Below are positions 56,924 through 64,000 of a stretch of 64,000 nucleotides of DNA, in pieces. This DNA is from a virus. The first letter of the stretch is position 1; the number at the start of each line of letters is the position of its first letter. Location of the stretch: positions 1-64,000 of the IMG/VR virus record IMGVR_UViG_3300010885_026047. One strand, given 5' to 3'. Both the position numbers and the translations under genes were made by a program. The notes beneath the pieces were generated by a model. That model was not told where the DNA came from. It searched no databases and saw nothing but the letters and a program-made list of their open reading frames with translations.

Positions 56924-57474
56924 AACCTAGTAGCCACTGAAGTAGGCCCACACTATAAACATATGAACTTAAAAACAACTACACACACTACAAGAAACAA
57001 CAACTATACCCTTCAAACTACTACAGAGATAACCATAAGCTATACAAAACCACTGCAGAAACACCACAAAACCAACCAATATACCCTGAAGATACACCAT
57101 AACCCTACAAGAGAGCATAACCATACACCACTCTACCAAGCTAACAGTAGTACAGATAGCACTATAAGTAGGTCAAAAGGACACCAGTAAGGTCAGTTTG
57201 CGACAAAAAAGAGAGAAAATACTGTTATGTGGAGTAGTATAATACCCTCAAATCCCCTCTTTCACACACAAAGTAGCAGTTATATATCTTCGGTGCCGCA
57301 ATATGACCTTGAGAGTGGGTGTTTTTTGGTGTCAACCCCGCTATAGGCGATAACATTTGACCTATAGTAAAACCAGCTTATACGTAACTCACCACAACTT
57401 AGAGAAGTATAGAGAGCACCCTAACTTGTAGGATACTCTCTATAAACTCTTTATACATAACAAGGAATACTACT
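56924..57474. other. Non-coding region with two hairpins; origin or terminator candidate
   Basis: About 550 bases with no convincing gene. Holds CTATAGG/CCTATAG (57341-57347 with 57361-57367, 13-base loop) and TATAGAGAG/CTCTCTATA (57408-57416 with 57436-57444), the latter enclosing CCTA/TAGG. The second hairpin follows the 49-aa gene on the minus strand and may end its transcript. 57000-57180 is a C/A-rich tract on the plus strand. Confidence 0.5.
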
Positions 57475-57624
57475 CTATGCTACTTTGAAGTGACCTTTGA
57501 ACAGTCCTGCTCCAAGTGGTATCATAGTAAAAGAAACACTCCTACGATACCTGTTACGGAGCAGTTGGTAAGCAGCTATAAGCTGTACGTAGGTCCTGGC
57601 TGAGAACGATATAATCTTTTTCAT
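57475..57624 (-). CDS. Small basic protein, 49 aa
   Basis: MKKIISFSARTYVQLIAAYQ start, Arg-rich middle (LLRNRYRRS) and hydrophobic C-terminus. Positively charged amphipathic helices; may bind nucleic acid or membrane. Preceded by an A-rich leader. Confidence 0.65.
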   Translation of the reverse strand: MKKIISFSARTYVQLIAAYQLLRNRYRRSVSFTMIPLGAGLFKGHFKVA

Positions 57625-57726
57625 CTTTGGTTGTTTTAGATATGAACTGATGTTTTGTTTGTTAACCTTTAACGATAAGAGTGTAGAGAGTTACCCTTAA
57701 CGGATAACCCTCTATCTCTCAACTGT

Positions 57727-58398
57727 TTACGCTACAACAGGTGCTGCTGAAGTAACGGCTGGTGTAAACGCCTTGTTACGTGCAAACCATGCATCAGACA
57801 GCTGCTGTTTGTTGTCATGTGCTACATAGCTGTCCATAGCTTCGGGCTTATAAACACCGTTGTTGTTGGCAAAATGTGCCATAACCCTACGATATATCGG
57901 AGTTGCTACTGCCTCACCCTGGGCATTTGGTTCATACTTCAGCAACTGGATACCGTCTGGTGTCTTCTTCAGGTCACGACCTGGGTTAGTCTTGCTGAAA
58001 GGTATCGTACTTTCATGTACACATACCCGAACACGTTTAACGGGTTCACCTACCTTAGCACCTAACAGTACCAAACGGGTTTCGATATCATCCCCGTCAT
58101 CACCAAACACATTGGTATATACCGGAACAGGTTTCCCGCTGTCCGATAAATCCATAACACCAAGCCGCATAAATGCAACTTCTTTACCATTTGTACCCGG
58201 TTGGATACGTGCACCATTACCCTGTACTGGAGTCCATGCTCCTGAAGGGTCTTCCACAAACTCCGGTAACAGGATTACTGCACCGTCACCATACATAGCC
58301 GTCTTCTCTGCAAGATACCTGCGGATGGCTGAACGGTTAGCCTTTAACTGTGTGTCACTAAGTGACTGTCTTGCTGCAACATTAGCTGCTGTGCTCAT
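57727..58398 (-). CDS. Hypothetical protein, 223 aa, possibly abundant
   Basis: Soluble alpha/beta protein with Ala-rich ends (MSTAANVAARQS and FTPAVTSAAPVVA) and a beta-rich centre (VAFMRLGVMDLS, VPVYTNVFGDDGD). Codons here include more GCC, ACC and GGT than most neighbours, as in highly expressed genes. First sizeable gene after the divergent promoter region, so probably expressed early. No family recognised. Confidence 0.7.
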   Translation of the reverse strand: MSTAANVAARQSLSDTQLKANRSAIRRYLAEKTAMYGDGAVILLPEFVEDPSGAWTPVQGNGARIQPGTNGKEVAFMRLGVMDLSDSGKPVPVYTNVFGDDGDDIETRLVLLGAKVGEPVKRVRVCVHESTIPFSKTNPGRDLKKTPDGIQLLKYEPNAQGEAVATPIYRRVMAHFANNNGVYKPEAMDSYVAHDNKQQLSDAWFARNKAFTPAVTSAAPVVA

Positions 58399-58465
58399 AA
58401 GAATTGTTTTTAGTATAAAAGAAATGCCTACTCTGTTACAGGTTTTCGGCTTACCCTGTTTATCT

Positions 58466-58810
58466 TTAACCAGCTATATGGGCTATCCAGTTATTGATGG
58501 CTCTGGACATGCTGATGTTATCAGTAGCCTTAGCTTGGATTTCCTCTATGGACATAACTGTGACATCACCATATGTCTGGATGGAATTGTTCGGATTACT
58601 GGTATACACATCAACAATACCATTCTCACCATAGTACTCATCACACAACTGTTGTACAACAAACTCATTGTTATATGTATAATACTGGATACTACCATAA
58701 CACCTAAGGCATGTGAGGTAGATGTAACCGTCTGATGATTTCTCTAACTGGTTACGTAGATTGGCTACAAGTGCTGAAGCCTTTTTATACTGCTGGATTA
58801 ACTCTTTCAT
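58466..58810 (-). CDS. Hypothetical protein, 114 aa
   Basis: N-terminal helix, then a Tyr/Cys-containing strand region (DGYIYLTCLRCYGSIQYYTY) with a CxxC pair. No family recognised. Confidence 0.7.
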   Translation of the reverse strand: MKELIQQYKKASALVANLRNQLEKSSDGYIYLTCLRCYGSIQYYTYNNEFVVQQLCDEYYGENGIVDVYTSNPNNSIQTYGDVTVMSIEEIQAKATDNISMSRAINNWIAHIAG

Positions 58811-58843
58811 TGCTGATATATATTTAGAAGATGAGGAATAGAT

Positions 58844-59047
58844 TTAATGTGCTGCAAGCATTGCTATATCAGCATGGTGATTACACATGGCATAGCTACC
58901 AATATACTGTACTGCTGGATTAGGACAATCCATTTGGCATTTGCATACAGGTATTGCCTCTGACCAGTCTAACAGGTTATCAGTAGACAGTTGTTCATTA
59001 GCCATTTGGCTCAATGTTTGCTTTTCAGATGAAGTGAAGCCTTCCAT
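58844..59047 (-). CDS. Small metal-binding protein, 67 aa
   Basis: CKCQMDCPNPAVQYIGSY followed by MCNHHADIA supplies several Cys and His for a zinc site. First gene of the leftward block, just after the divergent intergenic region. Function unknown. Confidence 0.7.
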   Translation of the reverse strand: MEGFTSSEKQTLSQMANEQLSTDNLLDWSEAIPVCKCQMDCPNPAVQYIGSYAMCNHHADIAMLAAH

Positions 59048-59085
59048 AAGTATTGTTTTTAAGATGTTAACAATGGTTTAACTAC

Positions 59086-59103
59086 CGGGGTTCCCCCGCT
59101 TTT
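59086..59103 (+). terminator. Weak GC hairpin in the divergent intergenic region
   Basis: CGGGG (59086-59090), TTC loop, CCCCG (59094-59098), then CTTTT. Short but GC-rich in an AT-rich region; it could end read-through transcripts or act in the minus-strand leader. Confidence 0.35.
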
Positions 59104-59211
59104 GGTAAATGAACATGAAACGAGTAGGGTACTCCTAACCACTCACGAACACAAACAAAAAATAGCCAGGAAGTTTTTGGGGAAAAAGTTTTTATATGTG
59201 AACTCTGTTTG

Positions 59212-59219
59212 TATCTTTG
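59212..59219 (+). promoter_or_regulatory. -7 box TATCTTTG, ATG 7 bases downstream
   Basis: A full TAnnTTTG match ending 6 bases before the ATG at 59226. With usual spacing the transcript would begin at or next to the start codon, giving a leaderless mRNA. Confidence 0.55.
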
Positions 59220-59225
59220 TGTTAT

Positions 59226-59615
59226 ATGACTATAGATGAGAGGTTAGCTATACAGATAGAGTTACCGTTGTTTAGTCTGAAGTATGACAAGATAGCTGAA
59301 CCTCTTATACATAGTTTAGAACTACATAGTACGTATCTGATTTATGACTTTGAAGCTTACATGGATAAGTTCCCTGATGATGAAGATGAGTCTAAGGGAT
59401 GGGTAGTACCAAAGGAGGGGGTTTATCAGAAGATACGTCTGCAGGTTAGAAAAGATCGTATCTGTTCCATGGAGAGTTCTTGGATAGAGGATAGTCAGAT
59501 GTGGACACTTGTTATAACTTACCTATCTACAGACGAACATATACGGATAAAGTTCAATACTGAGAAAGAGCTGAGAGAAGTGGAACTGAAACTATCAGAG
59601 TGGTTGTTTTCTTAG
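59226..59615 (+). CDS. Hypothetical protein, 129 aa
   Basis: The ATG at 59226 is used; an in-frame TTG just upstream lies inside the promoter box. Mixed alpha/beta, acidic (KFPDDEDES). No family recognised. Ends with TAG 9 bases from the converging nuclease gene. Confidence 0.75.
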   Translation: MTIDERLAIQIELPLFSLKYDKIAEPLIHSLELHSTYLIYDFEAYMDKFPDDEDESKGWVVPKEGVYQKIRLQVRKDRICSMESSWIEDSQMWTLVITYLSTDEHIRIKFNTEKELREVELKLSEWLFS

Positions 59616-59624
59616 CAGAGAGTA

Positions 59625-60242
59625 TCACAAAGGACTTACACATAGTTCTCTCATCAAGTCTGCTATATGTTTAGCCATACGGTGATAGTGGAACTTATCA
59701 AAACGAACTAAGTTGATATCGTTATCTACACAGAACTTAGTCTTGATCTTGTCTACTTCTTTCCTATCAGGCCTGTCGTGGTAGAAGCTGTCGTACTCAA
59801 CTATGGTGTTGTGATCTGGCAACCAGAAGTCAAAGCGACCCCAACCACCTGTAGAGAGCCGGAGACCTGGAAAGCTTATCTCTCTTTCCCACTTGATATC
59901 ATACTTCTGCAGTTCATCTATGATCATCTGTTCAGGTACAGAAGGTTTGAGTGTATCTCCAAAGTTACTATCAAACCACTGCAGATCAGGACGAGGTCTG
60001 TACTTGTTATCTGGTAGCTTTTTCCACACTGTAGTTGTGCAACCTAAGAACTCATCTATCTGTTCGTGTATAGCTTTCTTGTACTCGTAAGAGGTCTTGT
60101 CTACAGGTGGTGCAGGTTTAGACAACTTCACTACGGGTTCCTGAAAAGTAGCTTTAACCGGAGTTTTCAGAGACCTATCTACCTCATGTGGTTTAAGTAA
60201 CCATATAAGAAAACAAACTACTGCAAGAACAACTATACCCAT
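59625..60242 (-). CDS. Membrane-anchored PD-(D/E)XK (Vsr/DUF559-like) nuclease
   Basis: 205 residues from the ATG at 60242; an in-frame GTG at 60332 would add 30 basic, Cys-rich residues. Residues 1-16 (MGIVVLAVVCFLIWLL) are a transmembrane helix, followed by a Pro/Lys linker. The domain has Glu104 (SVPEQMII), Asp138 (GRFDFWLP), Glu149-Tyr-Asp151 (IVEYDSFYHD) and Lys166/168, then LVRFD, as in Vsr and DUF559 nucleases. A nuclease tethered at the membrane could degrade host or incoming DNA at the cell edge; this is inference. It lies alone on the minus strand among plus genes. Confidence 0.7.
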   Translation of the reverse strand: MGIVVLAVVCFLIWLLKPHEVDRSLKTPVKATFQEPVVKLSKPAPPVDKTSYEYKKAIHEQIDEFLGCTTTVWKKLPDNKYRPRPDLQWFDSNFGDTLKPSVPEQMIIDELQKYDIKWEREISFPGLRLSTGGWGRFDFWLPDHNTIVEYDSFYHDRPDRKEVDKIKTKFCVDNDINLVRFDKFHYHRMAKHIADLMRELCVSPL

Positions 60243-60337
60243 AGCACACAAGATACAACAACACTTCCATCTGTGCAAGTGGTAGAGCGAACTTTTTTCA
60301 CGGTATAGTTTTTGTACAACTACTCTAAACACTCTTT

Positions 60338-60526
60338 ATGTCTGTACTTACACTTATCCTCGTTATAGTTCTTGTTGGTGTCCTTCTGTGGGCAATAAAC
60401 CGCTTTATACCTATGGATGCTACTATCAAGAACATCTTGTACTTTGTAGTCGTCCTTGTTCTGATACTTTGGTTACTCCAGGCTTTTGGTGTACTGGGAA
60501 CTTTAGGTTCTGTACGGATCAGGTAA
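60338..60526 (+). CDS. Two-helix membrane protein, Thivi_2564-like holin candidate, 62 aa
   Basis: Two hydrophobic helices (LTLILVIVLVGVLLWAI and ILYFVVVLVLILWLLQAF) flank a short NRFIPMDATIKN loop. The GVLLWAINRFIPMD...WLLQAFG pattern is found in many phages and bacteria as a small conserved membrane protein. Size and topology fit a class II holin partner for the endolysin at 21220. Confidence 0.65.
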   Translation: MSVLTLILVIVLVGVLLWAINRFIPMDATIKNILYFVVVLVLILWLLQAFGVLGTLGSVRIR

Positions 60527-60539
60527 CATAAACTTTTTG

Positions 60540-60569
60540 TTGGTAGTGTTACTTTACTTTGTATCTTTG
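60540..60569 (+). promoter_or_regulatory. Promoter TTG-N19-TATCTTTG, ATG 5 bases after box
   Basis: TTGG at 60540-60543 and TATCTTTG at 60562-60569, with the ATG at 60574. The transcript would start at or near the A of the ATG, again leaderless. Confidence 0.55.
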
Positions 60570-60573
60570 ACCC

Positions 60574-60837
60574 ATGCAGATAAATTTAACTAACATACTG
60601 CTCTTCTCTATAGCTGGAACACTGGGTTATATAGCTTACTTACGTCACCACTCAAACAAACATAAAATGGCAACTTTTACAGACATCACTACAGCACTTG
60701 GTAACCTTACAACAGCAGTTAACGGAGCTACTGCAGCTTTGACAGGCTCTATCACTCCTGCACAGGGAGATCAGATCGTAACGGCTATAACTGACGCTAC
60801 GACTACACTGAACGCAGCAGTTACTCCTGCACCTTAA
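60574..60837 (+). CDS. Small membrane/virion protein, 87 aa
   Basis: A hydrophobic N-terminal helix (NILLFSIAGTLGYIAYL), a His/Lys-rich turn, then Ala/Thr-rich heptads (ATFTDITTALGNLTTAVNGA) like phage fibre or tail-tip trimer segments. An internal ATG at 60667 would give a soluble 56-aa form. It precedes the tail fibre gene. Confidence 0.7.
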   Translation: MQINLTNILLFSIAGTLGYIAYLRHHSNKHKMATFTDITTALGNLTTAVNGATAALTGSITPAQGDQIVTAITDATTTLNAAVTPAP

Positions 60838-60901
60838 ACGTTTTCTCATAGGCTACACACATCAACCTCAGTCTCTACTGGGGTTTTTGGTTTTTATCTC
60901 C

Positions 60902-60909
60902 TAACTTTG
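60902..60909 (+). promoter_or_regulatory. -7 box TAACTTTG, ATG 5 bases after box
   Basis: Same box as at 20803, the other virion-type gene start. The short distance to the ATG at 60914 suggests a leaderless tail-fibre transcript. No clear -33 TTG is seen, as at 20803, so this may be a late class. Confidence 0.5.
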
Positions 60910-60913
60910 TCTG

Positions 60914-63900
60914 ATGTCTTTTCAACTGCTTGGTGTCTGGAACGCACAAACCAACTTGACCTCTACCGGTATACACCTTGCTGACGGTACTGGTACTACT
61001 GGAGACTGCTATACCTGCTGGACAAGTGGTACACAGAACCTTGGACATGGGTTCTTTAACTATCAGCAAGGGCAAGTTATCTTATATACAAACGGTCAGT
61101 GGGTATGGCCTGGTTCTAACGGAGAGATAGACTTCTCTCTTATCTTTCCAACCTTTACTTTAGCCGGAACCTGGAACCCGAACACAAACACAACATCTCT
61201 TGGAACACATCTTACTGCAGGAGTTGGTACTGCTGGTACTGTCTACACAGTTTCTACACCTGGTATCTGTGATCTTGGTTGGGGGCCTTTTAACTGGGCT
61301 ACCGGGTTTAACGTTGTGTACAGTAACGGTAAGTGGTTGTGGATAGGTAAAGATCTTGTTTGTAACTATGGTAACACATCCGGTGGAACTGGTGGTGGGA
61401 CCGGAACAGTTACTTACGTGAACATCCAAACATCTGGTTCTGGCCTATCTGTATCTGGTGGACCTGTAACATCTTCTGGAACTTTCCTACTGCAGAACAC
61501 ATTACCTGATCGTACTGTAGTACTCAACCAAGGTCCTGGTATATCTGTTACTGGTACTTACCCAAACTTTACAGTTTCTACTTCTGGTAGTACAAGCCAG
61601 ACATCTGGTACTGTAACCTCTTTCAACACATCTGGTCTATCCACACTCTTCACCACAAGTGTCAGTAACCCAACTACAACTCCATACCTTACCTTCTCAC
61701 CTATAGCTGAGAACCAGAACTTGTTCTTTGCCAGTCCTAATGGTTCTTCTGGCATACCCTTGTGGAGAGCTTTAACAGTCAACGACTTTAACAGTGGTAC
61801 AAGTGCAAACGCTACAACTTTCTGGCGTGGGGACGGAACCTGGGCAACTCCTTCCAGTACTACTTATACTGGTACATCAGGTGTAACTGTATCTGGTACA
61901 TCCATCTACCTGGCACCTATAGCAGCTAACTCTGTACTAGCTAATGTTGGTTCCGGTTCAGGTTCGCCATTTAGTGCCCTGTCTTACTCTGCTGTAAGTG
62001 CTGTAAACAGTCTTGTATATAGAGACGCTAACCAAAATGCCTTTGCCAATAACTTTACATCTAAGGGAACTAATGTTGTATCTGCAGGAAGTACTACTAT
62101 ACTTACAGCAGCATCTACCCGGTTACAAAATCTCACAGGTTCAGCTAACCAGACATTTCAACTACCAGATGCAACAACACTGTCCATAGGGGCAAGGTTC
62201 ACTTTCAACAATAACAGTACAGGTGTTCTAACAGTAACTAATAATGGAGGTATTACCATAGCGACTTGTCCTGCAGGAGGTGCTATAGAAGTTTTTGAGA
62301 TAGCAGCATCTACACCAAATGGAGCATGGGACTATCACTTCTATATACCTGCCAATGTACAATGGGGTACAACTGCTCTTATCTATTCTGGTCCTATAAC
62401 AGCTACAAAGTTTGTTACATCTGGAGGTACTTCCTCTCAGTTTGTAAAAGGGGATGGTACTCTTGACAGTACTATATATAGTACTACATCAGGTACAGTT
62501 ACTTCTGTAAGTTTACTCTTACCAAGTTCTGTGTTCTCTATATCCGGATCACCTGTTACTTCTTCAGGTACACTTACTGGAACACTTCAGACACAAACAG
62601 CAAACACTTTTTTTGCAGGACCTGTCAGTGGTTCTACAGCACAACCTACCTTTAGAGCTATAGTTGCTGGAGATCTTCCTTCCAGTACTGGAACAGTTGC
62701 CAGTTTCTCATCTGGTAATCTTGTACCTTTATTTACTACAACTATAGCAAATCCTACTACAAACCCTGCACTTACTTTCAATCTTTCTTCTGCAGGAGCT
62801 AAGACTATCTTTGGTAACCAAACATCTGCCAGTACAACACCTTCTTTCTTTATACCTATCTTAGCTGTGGGTCCTTTTGGTTCTGAAGGAGCAACAACGC
62901 AGGTACTACACGGTAATCCAAGTGGTAACCTATCTTGGTCCCAGGTCAACCTTGCTGCAGATGTTACTGGAAACTTACCTGTTACAAACCTTAACTCTGG
63001 CAGTAGTGCGGGAGCTACAACGTTCTGGAGAGGTGATGGTATATGGGCACAAACATCAGGTTCATCTATAACTCCTGGAGGATCATCTACACAGGTTCAG
63101 TATAACAATGCGGGTACTTTTGGAGGAGCTGCTCTAACTAACATTGCTACGGACGGCAATCTGTCCTTAGTTAGTACTTCCGGAGCTACAAATGCTATAT
63201 CAGGATCACTAAAAGTATATAGTAATAACCAAACAGGAATAGATGAGCTGCATGTAGTACCGTCTATAGGAATAGAAAGTATACTGCAAAACTCTTTAGG
63301 GCAAAATCAATGGGGTAGTTGGGATCTTAGTGGAGTAGTTACCACTGCTACACAAGGAGGTATATACAATCAGGCATTAGGATTTTCAGGAACACCAGTA
63401 GCTTCTACGAGAACTTATGATTCTACTAATCTTGTTCCTAATCATATGTACTTGAAATATCCTACGGGTTCAGGAAATAATTCTCAAGCAGAGTTATATT
63501 TTAGTTCTACTGCCAGGGCATCAATGATTGGTAATAATACATATGGAGGTGGTTCAAAATGGGTTGGTAAATTTAACCTTCCACAATATACTTCTGCTAA
63601 TAGAGTGTTTGTAGGATACGCATCTTCTGCTAGTGCATTAGGAACAACAGTTGACCCTTCCACATATACCAACATAATTGGTGTTGGTAAGGATGTTGCA
63701 GATACTACTTTACAGATAATGTTTAACGGTAGTGCAGGTACAGCTACAAAAGTAAATACGGGAATAACACCAACTGCTAATGATGAATATAGAGTTACAA
63801 TAATAATTTTACCTTCTGGTACAACATCCTATGTAACACTAGAAAGATTTACAAAGTCAGCTGTGACAACATTTAGTTCATCAAACTCTGCTAAGATGCC

Positions 63901-64000
63901 GGCAGCAGGTACTCTAATGTACTTTCACATGGCTGTAAATTCAGGTTCTGCATCTGTTGGTGTAACATCAATAGGTATTCTCCACATATTTGAAGAAATT
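60914..64000 (+). CDS. Tail fibre / receptor-binding protein (continues past the window)
   Basis: 1029 codons are visible and the frame stays open. Residues about 5-68 and 84-150 are a tandem repeat of a Trp/Gly/Thr module (G-WN..TN...GxHLxxGxGTxGxxYT, then ..NG.W.W.G), known from phage fibres. Further along come TFWRGDGTW (about 301) and TFWRGDGIW (about 703) turns and FVKGDGT, common in trimeric tail fibres. Sequence from about 63100 changes to AAT/ATT codons, as expected for a swapped receptor-binding tip. Ser/Thr/Gly-rich beta-helix composition throughout. Confidence 0.85.
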   Translation, partial: MSFQLLGVWNAQTNLTSTGIHLADGTGTTGDCYTCWTSGTQNLGHGFFNYQQGQVILYTNGQWVWPGSNGEIDFSLIFPTFTLAGTWNPNTNTTSLGTHLTAGVGTAGTVYTVSTPGICDLGWGPFNWATGFNVVYSNGKWLWIGKDLVCNYGNTSGGTGGGTGTVTYVNIQTSGSGLSVSGGPVTSSGTFLLQNTLPDRTVVLNQGPGISVTGTYPNFTVSTSGSTSQTSGTVTSFNTSGLSTLFTTSVSNPTTTPYLTFSPIAENQNLFFASPNGSSGIPLWRALTVNDFNSGTSANATTFWRGDGTWATPSSTTYTGTSGVTVSGTSIYLAPIAANSVLANVGSGSGSPFSALSYSAVSAVNSLVYRDANQNAFANNFTSKGTNVVSAGSTTILTAASTRLQNLTGSANQTFQLPDATTLSIGARFTFNNNSTGVLTVTNNGGITIATCPAGGAIEVFEIAASTPNGAWDYHFYIPANVQWGTTALIYSGPITATKFVTSGGTSSQFVKGDGTLDSTIYSTTSGTVTSVSLLLPSSVFSISGSPVTSSGTLTGTLQTQTANTFFAGPVSGSTAQPTFRAIVAGDLPSSTGTVASFSSGNLVPLFTTTIANPTTNPALTFNLSSAGAKTIFGNQTSASTTPSFFIPILAVGPFGSEGATTQVLHGNPSGNLSWSQVNLAADVTGNLPVTNLNSGSSAGATTFWRGDGIWAQTSGSSITPGGSSTQVQYNNAGTFGGAALTNIATDGNLSLVSTSGATNAISGSLKVYSNNQTGIDELHVVPSIGIESILQNSLGQNQWGSWDLSGVVTTATQGGIYNQALGFSGTPVASTRTYDSTNLVPNHMYLKYPTGSGNNSQAELYFSSTARASMIGNNTYGGGSKWVGKFNLPQYTSANRVFVGYASSASALGTTVDPSTYTNIIGVGKDVADTTLQIMFNGSAGTATKVNTGITPTANDEYRVTIIILPSGTTSYVTLERFTKSAVTTFSSSNSAKMPAAGTLMYFHMAVNSGSASVGVTSIGILHIFEEI

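Noticed and set aside
56969-57118. 49-codon hydrophobic minus-strand frame
   Set aside because: Hydrophobicity follows from the C/A-rich tract on the opposite strand; three frames of this tract are nearly free of stops. No supporting overlap or leader.
56963-57190. 75-codon plus-strand Thr/Asn/His-rich frame
   Set aside because: Low-complexity translation of the same C/A-rich tract; plus-strand orientation has no promoter and no neighbour.
1-64000. CRISPR array, tRNA genes, integrase, or insertion sequence
   Set aside because: I looked for regular spaced repeats, T-loop/acceptor patterns, tyrosine or serine recombinase motifs and terminal inverted repeats with a transposase, and saw none that I could support.
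1-64000. Stop-codon recoding as in some crAss-like phages
   Set aside because: TAG ends well-supported genes (endolysin 21816, 23111, 59615) and TGA ends others in ATGA overlaps, so the standard code is used here.

Overview
The window looks like part of a crAss-like (Crassvirales) tailed phage genome whose host is probably in the Bacteroidota. The evidence is two giant virion-type open reading frames (4638 and 2144 codons), the first with a DxDxD RNA-polymerase signature; a compact family B DNA polymerase next to DnaB-like helicase, DnaG-like primase, Sak4-like ATPase, RecA, RNase HI and RuvC-like genes; two RepL-type initiator paralogues; and Bacteroidota-type promoters (TTG, 20 bases, TAnnTTTG). 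TAA, TGA and TAG all end genes, so no stop codon is recoded. Most genes use ATA for Ile and AAC for Asn, which makes recently acquired DNA stand out.

Layout. 1-20415 (+): end of an upstream gene, then the two giant virion polyproteins. 20408-23787: a mixed zone with a small structural-type protein, a GH19-like endolysin (+), and minus-strand genes including a degenerate uracil-DNA-glycosylase-like protein. 23419-59047 (-): a long, dense block of about 75 mostly tiny genes, many coupled by ATGA stop/start overlaps, carrying replication, recombination and nucleotide functions. Three homing-endonuclease genes (one HNH, two GIY-YIG) sit in front of recA, the RecB-like exonuclease and a UDG-like gene. 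55153-55549 and 56924-57474 are non-coding, with TGTCA/TGACA repeats and hairpins. 59212-64000 (+, with one minus gene): small membrane and tail-associated genes with their own promoters and the start of a large tail fibre that runs off the window.

How the genes fit together. The replication set (gpO-like protein, DnaB-like helicase, primase, polymerase B, Sak4-like annealing ATPase with a candidate ssDNA-binding partner, RecE/RecB-like exonuclease, RecA, RuvC, RNase HI) could support a largely phage-encoded, recombination-coupled replication cycle. The giant proteins are probably packaged and injected, and the RNAP-like one probably transcribes early genes.

Most interesting signal. Each of the three homing-endonuclease genes is preceded by a promoter-like box and then two crossed inverted repeats (order A1-B1-A2-B2) whose last arm ends 9-12 bases before the endonuclease start codon. 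The stems differ in sequence between loci but keep their pairing, which points to a conserved RNA pseudoknot. At two loci a small open reading frame resembling the N-terminus of the downstream target is stranded upstream, so the cassettes appear to displace and replace target N-termini. Other notable items are two UDG-fold proteins lacking the catalytic Asp, an OB-fold/J-domain fusion, and a membrane-anchored PD-(D/E)XK nuclease.
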